Assembly: GCA_002110485.1 (NCBI GenBank)
Contig: MOWL01000035.1
Span: forward strand, 1-23,707
Reading direction: 5' to 3'
Length of the DNA stretch: 23,707 nt
Origin: Emergomyces orientalis
Lineage: Eukaryota; Ascomycota; Eurotiomycetes; Onygenales; Ajellomycetaceae
Within the stretch, counting starts at the first letter, position 1, and every line of letters begins with the position of its first letter. A program made the translations under genes and the position numbers. Below the pieces are notes generated by a model that saw only the letters and a program-made list of their open reading frames with translations, had not been told where the DNA came from and ran no database searches. Below are positions 1 through 9,019 of the stretch, piece by piece.

Positions 1-742
1 AAGTCATCCTGACCCCCCTCAAAGAATTCTTCTTATCAGTATCTTGCATATCCACCTCTTCCTCTTCAATATCATTTGCTTCATTGATATTATTCTCTGC
101 AACCGGCATTTGATTGTCTCGGAGATAGAACCTTTTTAACCTATTACCTGCAGTAGTATTTCGAAACGGCGAACCATCCAGCTCTTCCAGATGATAGGTC
201 CCTTTCTCATGGTTTGCTTCTCGGATTCGATACGGGCCCAGCCATCGGAAGTTGAGCTTGGCAGAATAGGACGTTTCTAGCTTGGTATCATGCAAAAGCA
301 CCAAATCACTTATCTGCAATGGTTCTCGGACTAATTGCTTAGTTTCATCAAATAGATCTCGGTTCTTCTCTCTCGCACGGCGCAGGTGATGAGCGGCCTC
401 CTCCAGATCTTCATCTCTCTTTTCCAATTGTCGAATACGCATATATATCAAATCAGCACGGGATTGCACTGTCTGCCAGGGAAGTGTTTGCCAAGTTGGA
501 ACGTCAAGCTCTATTGGAAGGATAGCATCGTAGCCATATTGCAGGCGGAACGGGGTTTCACCAGTAGATTGCCGAATGGTGACGCGATCTGCCCATAGCG
601 CAGAATGGAAATGATTAACCCAGCTTCTTCCATCTGCAGCTAGCTTTGAAAGCGCATCGGATATCGGGCGGTGACCGCGTTCGACCATGCCATTAGCCTT
701 CGCATTGTATGGTGAGATGGTTATTTGATTAACACGATATTT
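1..742 (-). pseudogene. Gypsy-1 integrase C-terminal part, out of frame after a 1-nt deletion
   Basis: On the minus strand a continuous open frame runs from about 742 to the window edge without a stop. It carries the third catalytic glutamate region of integrase (NAKANGMVERGHRP) and a GPY/F-type C-terminal motif (FRWLGPYRI), followed by an acidic tail. It is the direct continuation of the upstream Pol frame after a single-base shift around 738-743, where the minus strand has a run of only three A's; one more A would keep the frame. This is what I see; a sequencing error in a short homopolymer is an alternative to a true mutation. The protein continues beyond the left edge. Confidence 0.85.
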
Positions 743-3642
743 GCGGTGAGAATCTTAGTCCATTTTTGATTCTCCGGCCCGCCATCACACACTAATTCCC
801 GAAAGCAGCCGTGTCGGCAAATGATATTCTCATAGATGAATTGCGCCACGTTCTCAGCTGTTCCACGAGCGAGAGGGCGGCCTTCCACCCAGCCAGTGAG
901 ATCATTCCGAGCAATAACAGCACATCGCTTGCCTCGGTTCTTCGGAAACTTGACAACATCGATACACCACTTGTCCCATAGATAATTGCGGCTTGTTGGA
1001 TATAGTGGTTCTTCCAAGCGAGCGCCATCCCTCAGCTGGCACACTGTGCAGCTTTTGCAATAATTCTTGACGGCTTTCCAGATACCTTCCCACCAATATC
1101 GCTGCGTGATCTTGTGGTTTGTGGCCTCGCGGCCCTTATGACCAGATTCATCATGCATCCGAGCAACGATATCCTTTTGCTCAGATGAGTTATCAACCAC
1201 GCGTCTCAGAGGAATTCCCTTGCCTGATCGTCGGAATAGATGTTGACCTTGGACGATATATCGAAGTGCATGCTTGCGCCATTTAGAAAAGACGGAACGT
1301 GGTATATCATCCGGCCGCTTCATGGTGGTGAGAAACCTCGCAATTGATTCGCTGCGATCAGAATAATCAGGCGAAAGAACACGCACACCCGATGACTCGG
1401 AAGCATCCACGCCGCTGACATCGAAATCAGGAACCGTCAAAGATGCAACACTAATATAGTTGAGTTCTGCATCTATGAAATCATCGATATCTTGATCCTC
1501 AGGAACCTCACCCTCAGCAGGAGGTCGACGAGATAGCCCATCTGCAGCAGTATGCTTCCGACCAGGCACATGTCGAACTTCGAAATCAAACATCCGAATC
1601 CAGGCAAGCCAGCCAGTAACGAGAGCACCAGGCAGGTCAGTGGCAGATCGATTGAGCTGTGCCACTAGAGTCTTCGCGTCGGTTTCCAGAATAAAGTGAA
1701 CGCCATACAGGTAATAACGGCATTTCTTTAGCATCTTGAGCACAGCGCGGCATTCTCGCTTTCCTGCATCATATTTTGCTTCGGCGGGGCTCCAGATTCC
1801 GCTCTCATATCGGCAAGGGTGTAGCTTTCCATTCAATTTATCCCGTTGGCTGAGCGTTCCACCCCATCCTTCAAGACAGGCATCCGTGGCCATCACGATA
1901 TCACCGGCATCTTCAGAATAATCAATGCAGCAAAGTGCAGGGGCAGTTGTCAGGGCATTCTTCAAAATTGCCATTGCATTCACTTGTTCAAGACCCCAGG
2001 TAAAAGGAATGTTCTTCTTGAATAGAATATAGATAGGTATAGAAATGATAGCGAAATTCGGAATCCATATTCTATAGTAAACGCAAACACCTAAGAAAGT
2101 TCGGGCACCCGTGACATCTGTCGGATCCGGCCACTCAACGATTTTGACGATTTTCGCAGCTTCGGGGCGCCTGCCGTCAGCATCCACAACATATCCGACT
2201 AGAACCATACCGGAGCAGGCGAATTCTGACTTTCCAACCTGGATACACGTGTCCGCGAGTTCTATGCTGATGAGGGTGGCATCTAAGTTTTGCAGATGCT
2301 CCAGGACAAATTTCCGAATACCTGGCATCACTTCTTCATCATTGTAACGCGTCCGCGGGCCTTTCACACCAATATCATCCATAAAATTGTCTGCTTGATG
2401 CGGTATGTTCGATCGAAGAATGCGTGCCATGATTCGGCAGAACTGCGCAATAGAATTCGTCGCGCCTTGTGGCAGTGCTGTCTGACGAAGCAACCCGATC
2501 GGGGTAAGGAAAGCTGTCATATCTCGGCTGTCTTCGTGTAAAGGAACTTGATCATATCCAGAAAAGAAATCCATCATGCTCGTTATCTTCATTCCCGCGA
2601 AATCCTCAGCAAACGCGTCCGCACTAGGTGGAATATACGCATCGCGAATAGTGACAGCGTTCATGTCCATGCACGCGTTGACAATGCGATATTTCCCAGC
2701 TTCTTTCTTCTTGACGAGGAACCACTTATTTCGATACGGACCATGGCAATGTTCATAAACTCCAGAATCAACGCGTTCGCGAAGCATATTGATGATTGTA
2801 GGGACGAGCTTTCGAGGAATAGGAAATCCTGCCGCTTGCCATGCTTTATGCGGAGCAACGCGAATCTTGACAGGTGGAGAGACTTCTTTTGCAAGCGTTC
2901 CGCAATCCTTAAAACTCCACGCGAGGGCTTTTTCTCTTCTAAGCAGAATCTCAATCAAAAGTTCGCGTTCCTGTGGGGTGAGCATCGATCCGATCCGCAG
3001 ATTCTTGATCCTTTCCTCTGTGAGTCGCGAACCTCGCGGGCAATCGGAGAAACGGGGTGTAATGAAATGATCGTAGGGCGAAGGCGGATCCTGCTCCGGA
3101 ATCACATTGTCTTTGAACCATTGTTGGCGAATTTCTCTCCACTTATCTGTTCCGCCGGGAATCCCGCCACCTGTAGTTGGCACATCGAGAGGTTGAATCT
3201 TATCGGCTTTTCGCTTGTATAATGTCGCAACGACTGGACCGCGCGATCGAGGAGAAGATCGTGAAGAAGCATATAAAGACAAATCATGAAGCTGCACACC
3301 ACGAACACGGCGTGATTCGGATATTGAATAATTAGAGAAAGGAAAAGATGAATGTGTAGACGGGTAAAATTGTTGATGTAGGATGGCGGGGAAAAACCTG
3401 TGAGGTTCTCGGGCGTTTTGGGGCGGCGTTCTCTGATTGGCTGAATCTTTTGGCGGCCCGGGGCCGCCAAAAGTCTGATTGGCTGACGCACCCACACCGC
3501 TTTCAAAACACGGCAGAATATTTGCCCCGCTATCCACATCGCGATCGCTGAATCTGATATCATTTCTTTGCCCACCACATTCAACATCGCAAAGATCAAT
3601 CAGACTCAGCATATCTAGTTTAAAGTCTGCACTTTGCCACAA
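721..3642 (-). CDS. Gypsy-1 Pol: reverse transcriptase, RNase H, integrase (first two thirds)
   Basis: This is the polymerase ORF, in the -1 frame relative to gag and overlapping its end by 28 nt. The frame opens with TTG rather than ATG, so it is most likely expressed as a Gag-Pro-Pol fusion by frameshifting at 3618-3624. After a basic, proline-rich linker come reverse transcriptase, with catalytic residues in DFFSGYD and in FMDD (codons 2374-2385; the usual Y-x-D-D has become F-M-D-D), and RNase H (ATDACLEGWGG, ETDAK, ADGLSRRP). Integrase follows, with an HHCC zinc finger (H..H then CKSCTVC) and the first two catalytic aspartates (CIDVVK near 960; VCDGGPEN near 785). The frame then ends at a TAA at 721-723, caused by an upstream one-base loss. 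The continuing integrase is annotated separately. This copy therefore cannot make intact integrase. Confidence 0.92.
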   Translation of the reverse strand: MWQSADFKLDMLSLIDLCDVECGGQRNDIRFSDRDVDSGANILPCFESGVGASANQTFGGPGPPKDSANQRTPPQNAREPHRFFPAILHQQFYPSTHSSFPFSNYSISESRRVRGVQLHDLSLYASSRSSPRSRGPVVATLYKRKADKIQPLDVPTTGGGIPGGTDKWREIRQQWFKDNVIPEQDPPSPYDHFITPRFSDCPRGSRLTEERIKNLRIGSMLTPQERELLIEILLRREKALAWSFKDCGTLAKEVSPPVKIRVAPHKAWQAAGFPIPRKLVPTIINMLRERVDSGVYEHCHGPYRNKWFLVKKKEAGKYRIVNACMDMNAVTIRDAYIPPSADAFAEDFAGMKITSMMDFFSGYDQVPLHEDSRDMTAFLTPIGLLRQTALPQGATNSIAQFCRIMARILRSNIPHQADNFMDDIGVKGPRTRYNDEEVMPGIRKFVLEHLQNLDATLISIELADTCIQVGKSEFACSGMVLVGYVVDADGRRPEAAKIVKIVEWPDPTDVTGARTFLGVCVYYRIWIPNFAIISIPIYILFKKNIPFTWGLEQVNAMAILKNALTTAPALCCIDYSEDAGDIVMATDACLEGWGGTLSQRDKLNGKLHPCRYESGIWSPAEAKYDAGKRECRAVLKMLKKCRYYLYGVHFILETDAKTLVAQLNRSATDLPGALVTGWLAWIRMFDFEVRHVPGRKHTAADGLSRRPPAEGEVPEDQDIDDFIDAELNYISVASLTVPDFDVSGVDASESSGVRVLSPDYSDRSESIARFLTTMKRPDDIPRSVFSKWRKHALRYIVQGQHLFRRSGKGIPLRRVVDNSSEQKDIVARMHDESGHKGREATNHKITQRYWWEGIWKAVKNYCKSCTVCQLRDGARLEEPLYPTSRNYLWDKWCIDVVKFPKNRGKRCAVIARNDLTGWVEGRPLARGTAENVAQFIYENIICRHGCFRELVCDGGPENQKWTKILTANIVLIK
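3432..3486. repeat. 27-bp perfect palindrome flanked by 13-bp direct repeats, inside Gypsy-1 pol
   Basis: CTTTTGGCGGCCC (3447-3459) and its exact reverse complement (3461-3473) are separated by one base. The palindrome is flanked by two copies of TCTGATTGGCTGA (3432-3444 and 3474-3486). It falls in the linker between the frameshift site and reverse transcriptase and keeps the reading frame open. The sequence CTTTTGGCGGC recurs in the leader near 6632. Confidence 0.75.
3548..3624 (-). promoter_or_regulatory. Programmed -1 ribosomal frameshift signal, gag-pro to pol (Gypsy-1)
   Basis: In the minus strand the heptamer TTTAAAC (3624-3618) lies in the gag frame as T TTA AAC, the X XXY YYZ pattern, and is followed at once by the gag stop TAG (3617-3615). 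Eight nucleotides after the heptamer an 11-bp stem begins: CTGAGTCTGAT (3609-3599) pairs with ATCAGATTCAG (3558-3548), with one G-U pair. Inside it a second 6-bp stem forms between CTTTGC (3594-3589) and GCAAAG (3571-3566), with a 17-nt loop. A slip of -1 moves translation exactly into the pol frame. The heptamer, spacer and downstream structure together match the established architecture of -1 frameshift sites. Confidence 0.85.
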
Positions 3643-6581
3643 AGATCATCTAACTTTCGATCTCCATGGTCGCCGGGAGAATAACCAAGAAAAGACACCT
3701 GATTCTTCTCATCCTTCGGATCAAAAACGTGAACAAGAACACCGCCTTTGTTATCTGTAGTTCTTGCCAAACGCGTCGCGTTTTCATATGGTCGGCCGAG
3801 AATGCAATCATGAGAACCGCGTTCCATGATGAAGAATGTCTGAGGCACCATAACAGATCCAAGGCGAACAGGAACATCCTTGCAGATTCCAATGACACCA
3901 CTCTGCTGACCCCCAGCTCCAAGAATAGGTTTGACAGCATCCCTTTGAATGATGAGACCGAGATCTAACGCAGTTCTTTCAACAAGACAGTTAATTTCCG
4001 CACCTCCATCAAATATCGCCTCAGTTTCCCCCTTTCCAATTCCGACAGTGAACTTGATGTGTCCAACCGAAACGAGATTCCAACGAGGATTATACTCAGC
4101 AACAGAAGTGCCAGGTTGAACCAGGGCAACGGTGGCTGCATCATCCCGAATCATATGCTGTTGAACTTCGATGGGAAGATTTTGAAAGAACATGTGCTGG
4201 AGTTGGGTGGAGCATGCCATGAGATCTTTAATCTGAATTCCGCCGATTTCTTGGCGCATGATCTTCTCAAATATTCGCCGCGTCGCGATCGCCATATTGT
4301 CTTTATTCTTCATTTCTGCAGAAAGCTTTGGCCCTTTGAGTTTCCGAGGCCTGCAGAGAACAGTTTTCTTCTGAATCTGCGGAGCATCTGCCATTTCTGA
4401 ATCTGGGACAATTCCACCGTCTCCGAGCTTTGGACTTCCGCCCTGAAGCTGTTCATCATGAAGAGGTTGAGAATTATCATCCTCATCATCTTCCTGTGAA
4501 GCAGAGATCACATCTTGAGCAAAAGAAACTGATTTCCCATCTGAATACCTGCCATTGCGCCGAGAATGTGTTGTTGGCAGTCTCTTCTCCTTCTCAATTC
4601 GTCCGGAAAGCGTTGCTTGATTTTTATTCATAGAAGAGGCCTTATCCTTCTCAGTAGAAGTGGAAGCAGCCATTACACTAACAATCTCCTCCATCTCACT
4701 ATCGGTCATATCACCTTCCTCAGGGCCACTATCAAATCCAATATCACATATGCTTACGGCATTCACCGATGGCATCGGGGATCCGTCAGGAAATACCCGG
4801 ATACTACCATCATTCCGAAGTTTATCCGCGGTTGGGACAGTCGGCGGTGCAGCCATTTGCTTCAAAAGTCGTTCAATTGTAACAATATGGGGCTCAAGTC
4901 GGTTGACAGCAATCTTCGGGCCTTTTCTCATCACATTACCCTCATAGTATTCTCCAATCATATTCCGATGAATCTTGCCCTGATCGATGAGCCGGCCGAT
5001 TGCTAAGCAATTTGGAAGCATATGGTTTGAATCTCCGCAACCCCAGCATGACATCGGCGGTCGATCGTATTGAACAAAGCTTCCAGATCGAGATCGAGAC
5101 GGGCCTCCAGGTCCACGTTGAGTTCCATAGTAAGACACATTTGGCAAATCCAATGCAGGATCACGTCCTCGAGTAAGAAGAACCTTTGGAGCAGTCACAT
5201 TTTGCTGCATGTTTCCCTGGTTTTGAATGCCAGCGATCGCCAGAGATAACGCGTCCATTCGGTTGACAAGGTTCTCAAGAATGTTATCACTCGGATTCTG
5301 TGTTTTCGCATCCGGAGCAGGCATCGCCGAAGCGGTCGGCACAGGCACATTCAATGTGGGCGGATTAAACACGGGCTGAGCAGACGGCTGCATCGATGGA
5401 ATAGAGTTGGGGAAAACATCAGGTGCCAGAACTCGTGCAATCTCTTCCTTTGTCTTCTGCATTTGAGACACAGCATCGCAGATCTTCGGCAGTTCCCATC
5501 CAGATTGACTAACCTTATCAAATCCAGCAGTGCGGAAAGCTTTTTCACGAATACCTTCTGAAAGTCCTTGAAGAAACCAGATACAAGCAAGAGATTGTTG
5601 CAATTCATTCTTGCAAATGAGAGGCATCGCAACTGCGCGGAATTGACGGCAGTAGACGAGGATCTCCTGGCTGGTAGAATGGGTTTTGTTGCACAATGCA
5701 TGGAGGTAAGATTGATTATACATCTGTTGGTGAGCATCTTCGCGCCAGAAATCGGCAAGCAACTGCTTTTTAACCATTTCCCATGTCTTATGATCCAAGA
5801 CAAGCTGATCGATATGGCCCTGCAGTTCCATGGTACAATAGTTCCGTAATACCGCCAGAGCATCGATTCCTGCAACGAAATGCAAGGTGCACATTGCCTC
5901 ATATCGATCAACAAAAGCAGTAATGTTTCTCCCATCAAAGAATGGGGCTCCAGGTGCTCCAGGAATCGGCATCGGCATGACAAGACGTTGATATGGCAGT
6001 CCACTATTGGGAGTCGGCTGACCGGACGAGGTAGTAGTGGGTGTAGTCATCTTTTCTTTGCTAGCTTCTGTCTTCTCTTTGCTAACTTCTATTTTCGGGG
6101 GCGCTGCAGAGACCTTTCCTGACTGAGTTTGACGATGGGCAATAGAATCCGACCGAGAATGCTTGGAAGACATATATTGAGAAAGAAAGGAACGCACAAA
6201 AGACTTCTGTTCACATAAGAGAAAGAGTTCAACAATACTATCAATATCAATATCCTTTTTATATTCAAATCTCAAATCCTCAAGAAAGAGAAGGAATTTC
6301 AACATCCACTTTAGATCTTTTTGCTGAAGGTCTTTTTTCTTATCACTTTTCTCAACATTTCTCTCTTCTTTCATTTGTTGAATAGGGGTATGGGTATTCA
6401 AATTGAGCTTATCAGTGGGGCGTTCGCTCGCATCCTTCATTATCCACTGTCGATATCGGCCATATCGGCCAATCAGAGGCTTCCACAAATGAACACTATT
6501 GAAAAGAATGCTCAACAAAAGCAGAAAAGACAAAATGTTGAGAGAAATCATATCAGTCGTAGCTACCACCTGCCCATCCAT
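3615..6581 (-). CDS. Gypsy-1 Gag-protease polyprotein
   Basis: This frame encodes the structural Gag and the aspartic protease of Gypsy-1, 988 residues from the first ATG at 6581; the frame is open further upstream only from a TTG. In order: a strongly hydrophobic N-terminal segment (residues ~11-33), a charged region, a capsid-like domain (~210-390), and a CCHC zinc knuckle at 512-525 (C-x2-C-x4-H-x4-C, for RNA binding). An acidic, low-complexity linker follows. A retropepsin-like domain begins at D858 in the motif DGGAE, with the hydrophobic-hydrophobic-G closing motif ILGRPY about 70 residues later. The active-site triad is D-G-G rather than the usual D-S/T-G. The last codons are TTA AAC TAG, which form the slippery site for entry into pol, so protease is made with Gag and pol only after frameshifting. 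The N-terminal hydrophobic helix is unusual for a gypsy Gag. Confidence 0.9.
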   Translation of the reverse strand: MDGQVVATTDMISLNILSFLLLLSILFNSVHLWKPLIGRYGRYRQWIMKDASERPTDKLNLNTHTPIQQMKEERNVEKSDKKKDLQQKDLKWMLKFLLFLEDLRFEYKKDIDIDSIVELFLLCEQKSFVRSFLSQYMSSKHSRSDSIAHRQTQSGKVSAAPPKIEVSKEKTEASKEKMTTPTTTSSGQPTPNSGLPYQRLVMPMPIPGAPGAPFFDGRNITAFVDRYEAMCTLHFVAGIDALAVLRNYCTMELQGHIDQLVLDHKTWEMVKKQLLADFWREDAHQQMYNQSYLHALCNKTHSTSQEILVYCRQFRAVAMPLICKNELQQSLACIWFLQGLSEGIREKAFRTAGFDKVSQSGWELPKICDAVSQMQKTKEEIARVLAPDVFPNSIPSMQPSAQPVFNPPTLNVPVPTASAMPAPDAKTQNPSDNILENLVNRMDALSLAIAGIQNQGNMQQNVTAPKVLLTRGRDPALDLPNVSYYGTQRGPGGPSRSRSGSFVQYDRPPMSCWGCGDSNHMLPNCLAIGRLIDQGKIHRNMIGEYYEGNVMRKGPKIAVNRLEPHIVTIERLLKQMAAPPTVPTADKLRNDGSIRVFPDGSPMPSVNAVSICDIGFDSGPEEGDMTDSEMEEIVSVMAASTSTEKDKASSMNKNQATLSGRIEKEKRLPTTHSRRNGRYSDGKSVSFAQDVISASQEDDEDDNSQPLHDEQLQGGSPKLGDGGIVPDSEMADAPQIQKKTVLCRPRKLKGPKLSAEMKNKDNMAIATRRIFEKIMRQEIGGIQIKDLMACSTQLQHMFFQNLPIEVQQHMIRDDAATVALVQPGTSVAEYNPRWNLVSVGHIKFTVGIGKGETEAIFDGGAEINCLVERTALDLGLIIQRDAVKPILGAGGQQSGVIGICKDVPVRLGSVMVPQTFFIMERGSHDCILGRPYENATRLARTTDNKGGVLVHVFDPKDEKNQVSFLGYSPGDHGDRKLDDLCGKVQTLN

Positions 6582-6690
6582 TTTGAATTGCCTTCCCAGG
6601 GACGCCAATGAAGTGGAATAAGGGGTTGTGCGCTTTTGGCGGCACGTGGGCAGGAGCAGCGGGATCGTAAGGAGGTTGGTAAGTTCGCCG

Positions 6691-6959
6691 TGTATACAAT
6701 ATTCTATTCAACGAGCTATCCAAATAGCAATACAAAAGAACACGTAGGAGATTCAAATATAGAAGAAGAACAAGCAATCAATCACATATCAAATCACACA
6801 ATCAAAAAGGAGCAATCTCACTGCTCTGCGTACAATCAATCTTCGCCGAATCCACACGTGTGTCAAAGGATAATGGGAATATGAGGCAGCCATGCCAAAC
6901 AAATATATGAGGCGGTCTCGGCGAAAAGTAATACCACGCCGAGATTCCCCACCACAACA
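6691..6959 (-). repeat. Gypsy-1 5' LTR (inner boundary approximate)
   Basis: The outer end is clear. On the minus strand the LTR begins TGTTGTGGTGGGGAATC at 6959, exactly where LINE coding sequence is interrupted. The inner end is a guess at ...TATACA (6691), because the partner LTR is outside the window; ...ACTTACCA near 6678 is a second option. No convincing primer-binding site could be assigned. An 8-bp stem (TCTCGGCG/CGCCGAGA) lies just inside the outer end. Confidence 0.6.
6916..6944. repeat. Inverted repeat inside the Gypsy-1 LTR
   Basis: TCTCGGCG at 6916-6923 is perfectly complementary to CGCCGAGA at 6937-6944, with a 13-nt loop. It lies 15-44 bp from the LTR's outer end, where U3 regulatory sequence is expected. 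It could be a palindromic factor site or an RNA hairpin; which one cannot be told from sequence. Confidence 0.6.
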
Positions 6960-7057
6960 TCATAGTTTAATGCCATTTCAAGCTTTGCCAAAAGAGATCC
7001 CATAATCTTGTTTGACTTATGCACATTGTATTATAAAATAACTAGTCTGTTCTTCAT
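6960..7057 (-). pseudogene. LINE ORF2 start (AP-like endonuclease), truncated by Gypsy-1
   Basis: The frame starts at the ATG at 7057 and reads MKNRLVIL, a TAA (7033-7031, Gln expected), then YNVHKSNKIMGSLLAKLEM and a few more residues up to the Gypsy-1 insertion. The LQYNVHKS-like opening is the start of the exonuclease/endonuclease/phosphatase domain that nicks target DNA in fungal LINEs. Only about 32 codons remain here. Confidence 0.72.
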
Positions 7058-8439
7058 GATTCATTCATGTGATTATTCTGCAAGCTGCTGTTCTGTGTTG
7101 ATGTCTTCAGTGTTACTGAACCACTTGCTGCTTGAATGAAGCTTGTCATAGCTTCTCATTGTTGTGCTCCTGCTCTTGATATATCTGTTGATCTTCCTGC
7201 TCTTTGTGGGGGTTCTATGAAGTCCTCATTCAGAGGCCTGTTTCATTTGTGTGAAAAGCTAAATTCATCTGCATCTGATACTCTTATATCAAAGCACTTG
7301 AGACATTCAATCAGTGTCTCTTTAGCACTTTTGGCTTTCAGTCTTCTCTCTGAGCAGTTTGAGTGCCATGCTGCATGACTATCATCACAGTTACTGTACT
7401 TGAGTCTGCTGCCTTCTGCTGCTTCTTTGCAGGCCTTGTCACCATGATCTTTTTATGCACAGTGACCACAGGTTTCCTCTCTTCTGCAGAAGCGAGCTAT
7501 ATGTCCATACTGTTGACACTTGTAGCATCATGTGACCCTGGCCTCTCTGTGAAATATTTCAACTGTGCAATATTCATTGCCTAGAATGAGTCCATTGTCC
7601 ACCAGCGCATTGGCCTGGTGAGGTGCAGCAACATTGATGATTATACTGTCATGTGATTTCTGTTGTCTAACCATCATTTTGTCCACCTTGTGTATCAGCA
7701 CCTTGCAGTGTAGTGCTGTATTCTGCTTGTAGATGCTTTCAATGATGTACTCAGAGCTGCTTTAGTCAATGACTCTCATAGAAGCATCTTTGACTAGTAC
7801 TGCATACATCTTCTGCTTCATGTGTGCTTTGTCTCCCCATTCACGCGTCCAGCTATCATCTGCTGTGAGCTCTGCCTTGGTGTTCTGTGTGTCCATCATC
7901 AAAATCATGTCTCCACTTGGCATGTGTCTTGCTGTCATCACTTTGTTCTTGATTATCTCTTTGATGACCTCATTCACTTGTTTAACAATCATTTCTGATG
8001 TGCATTCTGTCTCTGACATAGCATTGCAGCTTCATTGAGTAATGACTATCTCTCGCAGTGTTCTGATTGATATGGTTTTAACTGTTGTCTCCCCTCTGGC
8101 TGCTATTGCTGCTCATGAGAGTGCTCCATTGAGCTTGTCTCACAATTTCTGCTGTTTTGATATGTCAATTGCACATTTCATTCTCTTCAGAAGCTGATTA
8201 CACAGTTCCATCTTCACTTCTCACACTGCTTTCAATGTCTTCTGTAAATACTCTTTATTTTTATTATTCACTTTCTCATTCTTCTCTCCCTCTTCAAGGA
8301 TCACAGCTAGTGTTTGAATTGCTGTTGCTAAGCTGTTTGTCTTTGTTTTCTGTGTTGCAGAGTTTTTTGTCTCCAGCACATGTTGAGCCTCATGCATGCC
8401 ATCTTCCGCCATAACCACCTCCCCCACATCCAATGCCAT
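7054..8439 (-). pseudogene. LINE ORF1 (Gag-like protein with three zinc knuckles), inactivated by stops
   Basis: A single reading frame of 462 codons runs from the ATG at 8439 to a TGA at 7056-7054, with nine internal stops (seven TGA, two TAA) and no frameshift. The N-terminal third is helical and charged. Near the C-terminus are three knuckles: CYKCQQYGHIARFC, CGHC...KDHGDKAC and CSNC-like (first Cys now Tyr, YSNCDDSHAAWHSNC). In LINEs this protein binds element RNA and forms the ribonucleoprotein used for target-primed reverse transcription. Internal stops such as the one before CYKC sit where Trp is expected, consistent with TGG to TGA. The final TGA overlaps the ORF2 ATG as ATGA. Confidence 0.82.
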
Positions 8440-9019
8440 TGTAATGATGTGTAAAGAATGCCTGATGCTCTCTTTCTATTCTTAATAGTGTTTTTCCCGT
8501 GTGTTTGATTGTTTTTGACCGCCGAAAAAAAAAAATTTCTTGCTCTACTTTATATATTAAACAGAGCCCCACATATCCTTCACAGAACTCATTAAAAAGA
8601 ACATAAAGTTTAACTGATTCAAGAAAGTGAATCAGATTTTTGAACTGCTTAAAAGAATATTTATCTCTATATTAATGTTACTACAGTTCTTCTCTGATCA
8701 TGAAACAGTTGTTGAAACAGATTTCTCTGATTATGTTACTGAAGAAGTACTCTCTCAGTATAATAATAATGAACTGCTGAGACTATGTGTCTTCTTCTCT
8801 AAGAAAAACACATCTGCTGAATACAACTATGAAATTCATGATAAGAAATTGCTTGCTGTAATCAGATGCTTGAAAAAATGAGACTCTCAGTTAAGAAGTA
8901 CTGACAAGTTTAAGATTATTACTGATTATAAGAATCTAGAGTACTTCATGATCTCATAAAAGCTCTCAGAATGGCAAGTACACTGGGCTCAGTTTCTGAG
9001 CTGTTTCAATTTTGAATTG

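Larger units (their letters stand above)
1..6959 (-). mobile_element. Gypsy-1: Ty3/gypsy LTR retrotransposon, nearly intact, cut by left window edge
   Basis: Read on the minus strand, the order is 5' LTR (~6959-6691), gag-protease ORF, then pol with reverse transcriptase, RNase H and integrase. Integrase after RNase H is the Ty3/gypsy order. The element sits inside the endonuclease start of a LINE (flank at 6960 onward), so its target duplication partner and 3' LTR should lie left of the window. It shows none of the TGA-rich decay of its neighbours and keeps two long ORFs, so it is a recent insertion. One single-base frameshift in integrase (near 740) is the only lesion I see. Confidence 0.93.
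6960..8535 (-). mobile_element. Non-LTR retrotransposon (LINE, Tad/I-like) remnant
   Basis: On the minus strand there is a leader (8535-8440), an ORF1 of the Gag-like, zinc-knuckle type, and then the first codons of an ORF2 beginning with the endonuclease hallmark (ILxYNVHKSNK). This arrangement is typical of Tad- and I-clade LINEs of fungi. Gypsy-1 interrupts ORF2 at 6959/6960, so the rest of the LINE (endonuclease, reverse transcriptase, 3' tail) must lie left of the window. The right end abuts Gypsy-2 near an A-run at 8525-8535; this boundary is uncertain by tens of bases. Confidence 0.82.

Noticed and set aside
2548..3222. Plus-strand 224-codon open frame opposite pol.
   Set aside because: Antisense shadow of the Gypsy-1 reverse transcriptase frame; no domain and no independent support.
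5351..6004. Minus-strand 217-codon frame overlapping gag.
   Set aside because: Alternate frame of the gag coding region, which has clear motifs in the other frame.
8525..8535. A-run on the plus strand read as a LINE poly(A) tail.
   Set aside because: The LINE is on the minus strand, so its tail should be at the left, outside the window. This run is at its 5' side and more likely marks the junction or is chance.
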